From Eurosta solidaginis (lineage: Eukaryota > Arthropoda > Insecta > Diptera > Tephritidae), in the NCBI RefSeq assembly GCF_040869045.1, contig NC_090319.1, forward strand, positions 360,299,739-360,363,738: 64,000 nt of DNA, in the 5' to 3' direction. The translations under genes and the position numbers were made by a program. The notes beneath the pieces were generated by a model, which saw nothing but the letters and a program-made list of their open reading frames with translations, did no database searches and had not been told where the DNA came from. Positions 1 to 9,437 of this stretch are shown in pieces (positions within the stretch are counted from its first letter, which is position 1; every line of letters starts with the position of its first letter).

Positions 1-1907
1 GTTGATTTGGAGCTGCTTTGGCCTTGATTTACTGAACTGGGTGTATCTGTTGCTGGTGCTTTCTTTTTACGTTTTACATTAACTACAACATTAGCATCCA
101 TGCTAACATCTAGTTCAAAATTGAATTCATAAGTTTTACCTGTACGTGGTACAGGCGTTGTATTATCATTGATAATAGTTTTTCCTGGACGCGTAGCTGA
201 CACCGATATGGCTGGGCTAAAATTTATATTAGCTCTTGCAGCTAACGGAGTGGAACGTGTATGCGTAGTACCCGATGAGGCATTTGGTGTGGCAGAACTT
301 TTGCTTGTGGTAGCTTCGCTTGTTGTAGCCTTTGCTTTCTTTTGCAATGGCGAGTTGCGTGTTGTTTTTGTTGGTGAGCAAGACGACGAACGGCGCTTAC
401 GATTAGGTGTTGTTTTTGTTGGTACGTTTGGAGTAGTGACCTTGCGTTGTGTAGGGGTGGATTTGTGTTTTGTTGGGGTTAACCTGTGTGGTGAAGTCTT
501 AGGCTTCATTTTAGCTGGACTTACTGCACTCTTTGGAATGGTTTTCAATATTTTTTGTGGTGCTTTTTTAACTGGTTTCTTTTCTTCAAATATGACATCA
601 TCATCATCGTCGTCACTTGCACATAATTCCACTGATGTATCTAATGTTGTGGTGTGACGTTTTCCTAATACTTTAGAACGTGCTTTGCTTGTCGAAGGGG
701 CCGAATTATTATTGTTTTTCGTAGTAAACTGTAATTCTCCTGAATTAGGTATTTTCATTGTTTTCAAAGCATTATTGAATATTTTGCGACAGCGGTCGTA
801 GTCTGGCTTTTCATTATATTCCAGTTTGGCAACATATTTCATATATTCGGCTATAGCATCTGAAATTAAAAAAAAAAAATTCTTACACATATTCTACATA
901 TTACTCATAAGTCATCAGTGTCCCACCTGGCACACCTTTAGCGTATGCAAGTTTCAAAGAATTGTTAATATCTGCCATGAAATCTTCCTTCGCTTTTTGT
1001 ACTTTAGTAGGTACCGTCAAAAGGTTATCTTTTACCCATGGTAATTGGCCACCTGACCACTCAATTATATTGTATCCTAATATTTCGAAATCTGCCCGCA
1101 TTGTTGGTACACCCAAATGGGCATCACGTGAGGTATACTCTATTGTACCATTATGCATTTTCTTTGGATCCGGTTTGAATTCCTTTGTCGTATAATGTGA
1201 TGCTAAGCCATAGTCAACTAAATATGCTTGCCCATTATCTTCTCTGCCAAAACCTAATAGTATATTGGCGGCTTTTAAATCAGCATGTACGTAACCACAT
1301 GAATGTATAAACTCATACACATCTAACATCTGTATGGACAGCCTGTATATTGTACCCTCTGGCATGCGTTTTTCATTTGCTAAAATATATTTGGAAATAT
1401 CGCTACCATAACGTGGCATAACAATAAAGCGATGTTTTATTCCTTTAAGTTCAACCGAACCATTACCGATCATATATGGCATTCCAAGGGATTTTAAACC
1501 ATGTTCTCGTTGAAATCTTTTAATATCTTCCAGTTTAGCATTACGCATGTAAAAATGCATTTCAACAAACAGTGGACCATTTCCATGTGGCTCCTATAAA
1601 ATAAGTATAAAAACTCAGTTTTTCTACTTACATTTATATTTTTTGCATCACTTACACACTTAACAACATAATTGTAATTCTTTTCACCAGCCCGACATGC
1701 GCAATAAATCTCGCCAAATCCCCCAGTACCAATAGAAGCTCCTATAGTCCATTGAGTTTTGGATAGATCAGTAAGAATTGTACCTTCAGCAATCTTCTCG
1801 GGCATCGCATATAATTTATTGTGTTTGGGTGCAGCTGGTTTTTTTGCAGCTCTGCCGGATACAACAGCCCCTGCTGAAGTAACTTTTGTTTTCACCGCCC
1901 TTGACAT
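1..1907 (-). CDS. ball: Ballchen / NHK-1, VRK-family histone kinase (C-terminus cut by window edge)
   Basis: Nuclear Ser/Thr kinase of the VRK family, a CK1 relative. Fly Ball phosphorylates histone H2A and BAF and acts in meiotic chromosome organisation and germline stem-cell upkeep. Coding exons, in reading order, are 1907-1632, 1593-927 and 859 to the window edge; the joints keep frame, with a GT donor and AG acceptor at each. About 600 codons are visible, close to the fly protein length, so little is missing. Visible motifs: glycine loop GTGGFG, ATP lysine in VVKCV, catalytic HADLKAANIL, and DYG in place of DFG, which is typical of VRK and CK1. The last exon encodes a basic Ser/Thr/Pro-rich tail with an acidic Asp run. 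The start is the first Met before the conserved N-terminal lobe. The first intron is only 38 bp, which is unusually short. Transcribed away from His2Av. Confidence 0.95.
860..926 (-). other. 67-bp intron 2 of ball
   Basis: Donor GTGGGA and acceptor AATTTCAG on the minus strand, phase 1 (G|AT gives Asp). A poly-T tract precedes the acceptor. Length is normal for a fly. Confidence 0.85.
1594..1631 (-). other. 38-bp intron 1 of ball
   Basis: On the minus strand it starts GTAAGT and ends TTTTATAG. Removing it joins codons for ...KNIN to EPHGNGPLF..., which is the conserved VRK sequence, so the splice is well supported although the intron is shorter than usual fly introns (about 50-70 bp). Confidence 0.85.
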
Positions 1908-2215
1908 TCTTCCAAATACTTGTTTATAATTTATAATGTAACAATTTATCTCTCAAACCCGCCAAATTCTTGGAGAATGCTTTATTTTCAAATTTCGCTT
2001 TGCTTCTTTGTTTACGGTGTGTTTGTATGTGTCGTATTGGTCCGTTGAAATCTTTTCGAACTTCTTTTTCGGACTTTATTACATTTTTTTTGTGCAATTC
2101 TGGGCAACCCGAATGTGATGCCACAGTTAAACGAAGTTCGGTATGGGCATCGCCATTGGCGTTTGACCACCCTCGGTTCCAATGTCACATGAACCAGATA
2201 CCAGATATGGTCACC
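1908..2215. other. 5' flank of ball
   Basis: No gene seen. It must include the ball 5' UTR and promoter, but I cannot place a TATA box or initiator with confidence. A stretch at about 2175-2202 is an inverted match to 6231-6252, so an older palindromic element may border the insertion nest. Confidence 0.4.
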
Positions 2216-2451
2216 TTATCCGTGTTTTTTTTTTAAATCTATAGACGTTTACGTTTAAACTTTATATGGACTGCTAAGGGTCAAACTTTAAATACACCTC
2301 TGAATTTGCTGCGCATAAAATTTGTCCTACTAATTTCAATACGCATTATACTCAGATCTAACTGAAATATGTTTCACCTTAACACTAATTCTATGTTTCA
2401 CCTCTAAAAATTGTGTGTATCCACTATTCATCCCAACCGATTCAACTATAT

Positions 2452-3043
2452 TGTAACGAATGTTAGCAGCACTGAGCGATGCTATCGTCTCTAAGCCGAT
2501 GCTAAGCAGTGACGTGAATGCACATCAATAATTCAATCATTATGTATCTACATAAACGAAACAATAACTGCGTCTACATATATGTACCATATACGTATAC
2601 GAGCAGCGAAGAGTCAATGCACAAACACATGCATATATCTTATCTGAGTTGTCACAAGAGAGAGCAATAATTTGTGCACGTAGTTGTGGCTGGCGATTTT
2701 GTAGCCGAAACTAACTAGTAACTTCTGGAAATTGAAGAGCCTAGAAGTATGCAGCGTAAACTATAAAAGCGGGGCAGGCGAGTAAGAAGTAATTCAGTTT
2801 GAGTTGAGCTATCAATCAGTTTGCTTAAGCACGCGATCTGGCGGCCAATAGTAGAGTTTCATTTGAGTTATTAATCAGTTTGGTTATTAAGTCAGCGAGT
2901 AGCAAAGTATAAGTGTTATTGTGAAGTACTTAATAAAGGCCATTTTTCCATCACTCAATATTGGAGTTATTTATTCAACAGTTTAGTGATTCGAACTTTG
3001 CAGAGGATTGCAAATAAGAGGATTTGCAAGCAAATTCGTTACA
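2452..3043 (+). repeat. 5' LTR of copy 1
   Basis: 592 bp, ending ATTCGTTACA just before the primer-binding site. It holds its own promoter (TATA at 2762, initiator-like TCAGTT at 2794) and an AATAAA signal at 2932. Confidence 0.92.
2762..2799 (+). promoter_or_regulatory. LTR core promoter: TATA box plus initiator
   Basis: TATAAAAG at 2762-2769, then TCAGTT at 2794-2799, about 34 bp apart, which is the spacing of an insect TATA/Inr promoter. The same pair occurs in the 3' LTR near 5756. Transcription start is inferred. Confidence 0.6.
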
Positions 3044-3045
3044 AT

Positions 3046-3060
3046 TGGTGTCAGAAGAGG
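3046..3060 (+). other. Primer-binding site of copy 1
   Basis: TGGTGTCAGAAGAGG starts 2 bp after the 5' LTR. A TGG start pairs with a tRNA CCA end; the rest looks like a tRNA-Leu type site, but this is from memory. The same sequence, reversed, precedes the gag of copy 2 near 22220-22234. Confidence 0.7.
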
Positions 3061-3094
3061 AATTGTTGAATAAATTCTAGAGGACAACAAGGAC

Positions 3095-4540
3095 ATGGCA
3101 AAGTTAAGTGAATTGAAAATCCAGCAACTAAAGAAGGAGTTGGAGAGCCGTGGATTGAATACAAGCGGCGTTAAACTCGAACTTCAGGCACGGCTACGAG
3201 AGGCAATGGAAGCAGAAGGAATTGATGTGGACGAGTATGTCTTTTATCCTGATGAGGACGAGAGAACAGCAAAAATTGAAGAGAAAAATGAAACACCGCA
3301 GAAAATGGCGAACACAGACCTAAACATGATGTTGGCTGCAATATCGGCACAAATGTCCGAAACGTCATCACAAATATCTACCAACATATCATCACAATTG
3401 AAATCGCAAGAGACACGCATAACATCCAAGATGGAAACTCAGCTGGAATCGCAGGAGAACCGTATAACAGCGAAGATTTAAGCACAAGAGGCACGGATAT
3501 CCGAAACGTCGGCGCAAATTTCAGCACAGATATCATCGCAGATCTCTGCTCAACTGGAAGAGCAAGAAGAACGTATTTCCTCGAAGTTGGAGGCGCAAGA
3601 TACAAAAATTTTACAGTTTGAAGAAAAAATCGAGGCCGAGGTGGATGCTTTGAGAGGACGTATCGAGCAGTTGCAACTAAATCGCCCAGCAGTTTTAACT
3701 AGTAATTCAAAGGTAAAAACACCATCCTTTGACGGTTCTGTTCCTTTCCAGGTCTTTAAGCTACAGTTTGAGAAGACCGCAGCAGTGAACAACTGGAATG
3801 TGGAAGATAAAATCGCCGCACTCTTCGTAGCATTGAAAGGACCAGCTGCCGAAATCTTACAGACTATTCCAGAGTACGAACGGAACAGTTATGACGCATT
3901 GATGGCTGCTGTAGAACGGCGATACGGAAGCGAACACAGGAAACAGATATTTCAAATAGAATTGCAAAACCGCTACCAAAAAGCTAACGAGACTTTGCAG
4001 GAGTTTGCTTCTGACATTGAAAGATTGGCTCATCTTGCAAATGCGGATGCACCCGTGGAATACACGGAAAGGGTAAAAATCCAGAGCTTCATAAATGGCA
4101 TACGAGATGTGGAAACGAAGCGGGCTACATATGCGAATCCAAAACCAACATTCGCAGAAACGGTGTCACAAGCCCTGATTCAGGAAACAGCGTCGCTTCT
4201 GTGTAAGCCAGTTTTCAAAGCACGCCGTGTGGAAATAGAAAGGCCAGAGTGGGTAGACGCAATATTGGAGGCGCTGAAAGGATCGCAAAAGCGGAGTGAA
4301 AAAGTTATCAAATGCTTCAAATGCGGGAAGTCCGGTCACATTGCACGTCATTGCGATCTTGGCCTTAATAGTTCCAACAATGTGGGTGGGCGTAAACGCA
4401 AAGCTGGAGGAGATGAGCAAGAGCGAGTAAGAGGTAGAGAGCTAGATCCAGCTATTGAATGCCCTGTGATATCTGTGTCGCAAATTGGTAGAAAATCGAG
4501 CAGTCTTACCGTTAGAGGGATGGCAAAGAACGAGTACTGA
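3095..4540 (+). pseudogene. Gag with N-terminal SAP domain, coiled coil and zinc knuckle (premature stop)
   Basis: Structural protein of the LTR element. Reading from the ATG at 3095: a SAP-like motif (MAKLSELKIQQLKKEL..., about residues 1-40), a Gln/Ser-rich heptad-like region of repeated SAQIS/SQ units likely to be a coiled coil, a retrotransposon Gag core (EKTAAVNNW..., LQNRYQKANETLQEF), then a CCHC knuckle, CFKCGKSGHIARHC, near 4314-4355. The frame is interrupted by TAA at 3479-3481 and resumes in the same frame, so this is one nonsense change. SAP motifs bind AT-rich DNA or chromatin; that role here is inference. Confidence 0.85.
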
Positions 4541-5437
4541 CTGTAGATACGGGCGCACCTCATTCCTTGATCCGACCTGACTTGGTCAACAGGAGAGTAA
4601 AACCGTTACCTGGAGCAAAGTTGCGTACGGTCACTGGCGAGTATAACTAAGTTCAGGGAGAAGTGATATGTGAAGTATTGATTGGGAAGGTCATGGTTCT
4701 ACACAAATTTGTTGTGGCGGAGATTGTTGATGAAGTTATATTGGGAGTGGATTTCTTGGTTGACCATGACATCAAGATCGATATGCAGAGAAGGGTGATG
4801 CGTTATGAGAACCAAGATGTGCCACTTAACTTTAGTTTTGAAAAAGGGTTAAGCAGTAATCGGGTACTGGTGGAGAAGACTCGACGAAGGCCACGAAATT
4901 CAAAGGTAAAGGTTGATGGAACAAATGGGCCAAACAAATCAAAGCCGAAGGTACCTGTGAACGAAACACTGGCATTGAAAAGCCCTAACGGACGTACTAA
5001 AACGAAGAAAGAATGCAAGGGTGGTTTCAAGCCAAGGCACACTACTGTTGTGAAGCGTCGGAACGATACTGATTATGCAAAGCAAATCCGTCCAGCGCAA
5101 GCTCTGCGAAGTAGTTCTTCATTGGCCGAGCAACAGAGTGCGAGGGAACGATCCAGAATAATGAGTAGTAAGATGGAACACAGGTACGACAAGGAAAATA
5201 ATTCGGAAGGTTTCCGGGAGGGAGATTTGGTACTGCTATACAACCCTCACCGGCGGAAGGGGGGGTTTCCAAATATCGGTGCAGTTGGGAAGGCCCGTAC
5301 AGAGTTGTGAAGACGATCAGTGATGTCATCTGCCGCATACAAGCGATTGGGGAATCACGAAATAGAAGAGTGGTACATTTGGCGATGCTAGCAGCGTTTA
5401 GATCGAGAGATTTGTCTGATCGGGACGATCAGACTTA
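4525..5437 (+). pseudogene. Protease and integrase C-terminus remnants of copy 1
   Basis: After a frameshift near 4520 the reading continues with VDTGA at 4543-4557, the aspartic protease active site, and further conserved protease-region sequence (VILGVDFLVDHDIKID). A TAA near 4648 interrupts it where copy 2 has a Gln codon. From about 5130 the sequence is the end of an integrase (GDLVLLYNPHRRKG), frameshifted again within the GGGGG run near 5262-5266. RT, RNase H and the integrase core are absent. The TAG near 5435 and a purine-rich tract end at the 3' LTR. Confidence 0.8.
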
Positions 5438-5449
5438 GGTGGAGGGCAG

Positions 5450-6037
5450 TGTAGCGAATGTTAGCAGCACTGAGCGATGCTATCGTCTCTAAGCCGATGT
5501 TAAGCAGTGACGTGAATGCACATCAATAAATCAATCATTATGTATCTACATAAACGAAACAATAACTGCGTCTACATATATGTACCATATACGTATACGA
5601 GCAGCGAAGAGTCAATGCACAAACACATGCATATATCTTATCTGAGTTGTCACAAGAGAGAGCAATAATTTGTGGACGTAGTTGTGGCTGGCGATTTTGT
5701 AGCCGAAACTAGTAACTTCTGGAAATCGAAGAGCCTAGAAGTATGCAGCGTAAACTATAAAAGCGGGGCAGGCGAGTAAGAAGTAATTCAGTTTGAGTTG
5801 AGCTATCAATCAGTTTGCTTAAGCACGCGATCTGGCGGCCAATAGTAGAGTTTCATTTGAGTTATTAATCAGTTTGGTTATTAAGCCAGCGAGTAGCAAA
5901 GTATAAGTGTTATTGTGAAGTACTTAATAAAGGCCATTTTTCCATCATTCAATATTGGAGTTATTTTTTCAACAGTTTAGTGATTCGAACTTAGCAGAGG
6001 ATTGCAAATAAGAGGATTTGCAAGCAAATTCGTTACA
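5450..6037 (+). repeat. 3' LTR of copy 1
   Basis: 588 bp, about 98% identical by eye to the 5' LTR. It begins directly after the purine-rich stretch GGTGGAGGGCAG, the likely polypurine tract. Followed by the duplication ATAT. Confidence 0.92.
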
Positions 6038-6345
6038 ATATGTTATACATTTTGACAACCAGAGGTTTGTGTCTTCGATTTTAAGTACACCCTGTTCTGT
6101 AGCTAGCTATTTAACCACTGCCGCTAGATGGGTCTTCTAAGCATTATCTAAGCAAGGATAAGCGTTTTATTTTACGCGCAAACGTAAACACGGCTATTAT
6201 TGTTGCATTTGCATGTTAAATCTCTATCCGTATCTGGTTCATGTGTCATTGGCACACGAGGTACGTTCAGTTCCGTGCTCAAGACGTTTACGGCCGCGTC
6301 AGAAGTCATTCTTTAAACACGAATATTTTTGTAGCTGAAACTCGT

Positions 6346-7384
6346 AATACGGCCCATACCACAAAAGTCATACGCAAATATAAAACGACGAAATTTGTGC
6401 AAATGAGAATCGTATCAAAATCGTTTTGATTTTAGCGCAGTTGTCACAAAGATGACATAGCGCAACTAGTACACACGCCAGGAAAATCCTTGTGCAAATT
6501 GATAATTGGCACAAGGAGACTTGAGCCGTATAATTGGCGTATAACTTGCTGAAGAGGAGGTGACGAGGAAAGCGGACGGGCACAGAGTATCTTGTACTCG
6601 GCGACTTGCCTTGTGCTGTCTTCTGTTGTCAAACTTTTGTATTTGGATATAATTATTTTAGAATGAACTTGTTATTGATCTTGTTCGCAGATATTTATTA
6701 TTTTATACGCCAATTACACGGCTCAAGTATCCTTGTGCCAATTACCAATTTGCACAAGGATTTGACCGGTGTGTGCACTGGTTGCGCTATTTGCGCAGAG
6801 AACTGCGCTAAAATCAAAACGATTTTGATATTTACGCATGTCTGCAAATATTGCACATGCTTTTTTCTTCGTGTGTGGTGAATCTTACACAGTTTACCTG
6901 TGGTTCCTGATAATATAACATCAGTAATTATTGCTTAAAAATGTTAATATCGAAGGCGCAAGGACCATCTCTAGCTTGTAACAGGAATTCACATAAATTC
7001 AATAATAAATAATAATTTTTTATACAATTAGAACACATGTTTCATTTGTTGTGCTAGTTGAAAAATGAATATTGCGCAGTGCTGCAATGAGTTGGGCTGG
7101 CTTTGCAACTAAAATATATATTTTATAAATACAATGGAAAATAAACGCTTCTGTGCTAATTTTTCGGCTTATACCGTGAATTACCAGCACTGTGGAAAAT
7201 AGTGATTTTTTATACAATTAGTGCCTTTTTTATACAATTAAAATACATGTTTCATTTGTTGCGCTACTTTAAAAATGAATATTGCGCAGTGTTCTTGAGA
7301 CGTGTATGTCAAAATTTTCATTTGCACAAATTTCGTCGTTTTATATTTGCACATGGTTTTTGTATCATGTATGGGCCGTTTTAT
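6346..7384. mobile_element. Foldback element A (long inverted arms)
   Basis: Outer arms around 6346-6420 and 7310-7384 (sharing AAAACGACGAAATTTGTGCA) and inner arms 6413-6545 and 6702-6835 are reverse complements. The right half also has a direct repeat of about 60 bp (7024-7086 and 7236-7300). No coding capacity. Ends not resolved by a target duplication. Confidence 0.65.
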
Positions 7385-7451
7385 ATTAAATTACCAATAT
7401 TTCAGCTTTAATTTTTAGATTTTCAAAACAGAAAAGTATTTAGAAAAAATT

Positions 7452-7936
7452 GGTAAAAGTCTAGTTAAGGGGTCGACTGTTAATACGCTACCAAAAATAT
7501 TGAAAGAAGTGTTAATCGACGCGTCTTGATATCAGTATTAATAACCCGAAGGCGAAAAATAAAAATTTGAACTCGTTCAAAAGATATTAACGAAAACCGA
7601 AAGTTGATCCGCGGGTCCCTCCGAAACGGGGGGCCGTATCCATAGTATTTTTGTGCAGAACGCCTTTCGGCGTTGGCGGCCTTCGGCCGTGCTTATAAAA
7701 AATTACCCTGGGTAGGTCCAACACCGGTTTGGAGACCAAAACTATATCCGCGGTACAACAACATTACAACAATCACTTGAAAATCCCCAACTTCAACTGC
7801 AAGTCTCTCCTGAGAGATATAAAGTTTTTCTTTTCCGCCTTCGGATTATTGTTGTAGACGTCAATACGCGTCGTTTTACACCTCCCGATATATTTGGTAG
7901 CGTATTAGCTGTCGACCCCTCAACTAGGCTTTTACC
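7452..7936. mobile_element. Foldback element B with 8-bp target duplication
   Basis: Inverted arms of about 130 bp begin GGTAAAAG and end CTTTTACC, flanked by AAAAAATT at 7444-7451 and 7937-7944. The centre (about 7600-7800) is GC-rich and has CTTTCGGCGTT...GGCCTTCGGCCG stem motifs. No open reading frame of note. Confidence 0.85.
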
Positions 7937-8106
7937 AAAAAATTTAAATAAAATGCCAATTTGTTTTTGCTTGCGAAAAATGATAGACAAAATAAGGGTA
8001 TCTAATAAAGTAAATTTTTTGCTGATATTTAGTGATTCGATTTATTTTGGTAAGTAATACTTATCTTCAATGAATTTCAGTCCAAATTGTTTTTAAAGCA
8101 TACGCG

Positions 8107-9136
8107 AGGTAGGCAAGATGCACACGAGGCGTAGCTTCATAGACGCGTACCAGATATGACATGTAGCTACGATTTCTTTACGCCTTAAGATCTGCACACG
8201 AAGCTACTTTCGAGCGTCGCTACAAAAAGCACAAAATGGAAAAAATAAGAAATTAAATTTCTTCAGGTATATCCGTCCCCGAAGCCAAAGGCAAATGGCT
8301 ATTAAAAGTTGTTTGCATCCCCCGTGCCTTTGTAAATTATGAAAGACAACTTTACACCACCGCGGACTAGAGATAAAAGTGATTTCTAGTTTCCAACACT
8401 TTTAAGCCTTTCAATCTTTTCAACAATGTCTAACCAAGCTTTTATGGTGTTGAATACTCTCTTTCGCTTTGGTAATATACCTTTGACGCACTTTTATTAA
8501 CTAAAATAACATGTTCTAACTAATTACACAAATTTGTATACAAAAAAATGTAAATCAAACATCTTGTATTTGTATTTGTATTTTGTTCTTCCTTTTTTTT
8601 CAAGCGTACGTACGCTCAGCGACCAACATTGCTACACGCTTAGCTACATGAAGCGTTCATGCTTTGGGTAATTGTTCACTTTAGCTCACAACTGCTAAAA
8701 CCCACCCAAATGGGGAGAGGTGTCAAAAGACGCGTTTCGATCCCAAGACCACGAATCCGAAGGCGGAAATTCAAAATTTTATTTCGTTTCGGAGATATTT
8801 GCAAACAAAATTGAAAATTTTCATGTGGTTGTTGTTGTTTTGATGATTTTATAGTACCCACAATTGGAAATAACTTTTGACAGAAATAAAATTTTGAATT
8901 TCCCCTCTCGAATTCGTGGTCCTGGTCGTTTGACACCTCTCCCGGTATTTTTGGTTGGGTTTTAGCAGTTGTGAACTAAAGTAAACAATTACCATGCTTT
9001 GTCACTTTCATGCAGCTTAAGCCTCGTGTGCAGCTCTCCATTCAAGTACATGTGTTCGACATCAAAGCGTACAGATTTAGCCTGCAGTGTCTAAAACGCG
9101 TCTATGACGCGTAGCCTCGTGTGCATCTTGCCGTAG
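8107..9136. mobile_element. Foldback element C, outer palindrome interrupted by element D
   Basis: The arm at 8107-8150 (GGCAAGATGCACACGAGGC) matches the reverse complement of 9094-9134. Between them is older sequence plus the complete younger element at 8667-8993. No coding capacity. Confidence 0.6.
8667..8993. mobile_element. Foldback element D with 8-bp target duplication
   Basis: 327 bp. Termini are GGTAATTGTT and AATTACC; arms of about 130 bp are reverse complements, and ATGCTTTG occurs at 8659-8666 and 8994-9001. Internal AGGTGTCAAA and CGAAGGCGGAAA motifs recur at 14450-14500 and resemble element B, so B, D and the half-copy at 14391 are one broad family with GGTAA tips. Confidence 0.88.
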
Positions 9137-9437
9137 ACACACACAAAGTTCAGTCAAGCAAGATGGAATGTTACCTGTAGCTAAGTGGTGTTGATTTGCT
9201 AAATGCAACCCTACATGAAAAGTCTTCGTTGACGCCACGAAGCGCTGAACGCGCCATTCGTGAAAAAACTTCGTGCTGTTTGGACTTGACGTTCCTGTGC
9301 CCAAATTAAAAGAAAATTGTCGTGCAAGGAAAATTTAGATAAAATTCCATATCGGGTGTTTCATCCATTCAAAAATTTAACTACGACTTTGTTAGAATTT
9401 CTGTTTTGCTTGTGAAAATAATTAGAAATTTAATAAA
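9137..9437 (+). promoter_or_regulatory. 5' flank and 5' UTR of His2Av
   Basis: The 300 bp before the His2Av ATG are single-copy-looking and must carry its promoter and 5' UTR. I see no clear TATA box, and the start site cannot be set from sequence. Confidence 0.4.

Larger units (their letters stand above)
2452..6037 (+). mobile_element. LTR retrotransposon copy 1 (Ty3/gypsy-like, Pol largely deleted)
   Basis: Two LTRs (2452-3043 and 5450-6037) start TGTA and end TTACA, and are flanked by the 4-bp duplication ATAT (2448-2451 and 6038-6041). The LTRs differ at about nine positions and one 4-bp indel, so the insertion is fairly young. Between them lie a primer-binding site, a gag with a SAP domain, a broken protease and the C-terminal end of an integrase. 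No reverse transcriptase, RNase H or integrase core fits in the 2.4-kb interior. Non-autonomous. Confidence 0.92.
2216..6197. mobile_element. TIR element (MITE-like family 1), split by the LTR retrotransposon
   Basis: The two pieces, about 2216-2451 and 6038-6197, together match the reverse complement of an uninterrupted copy at 31487-31860 over nearly its whole length. Terminal inverted repeats centre on AGCCGTGTTTTTTTT, with poly-T next to the tip. No coding capacity is seen, so it is probably non-autonomous. Edges are approximate. Confidence 0.75.

Noticed and set aside
169..657. 162-codon plus-strand frame
   Set aside because: Antisense shadow of the low-complexity ball tail exon.
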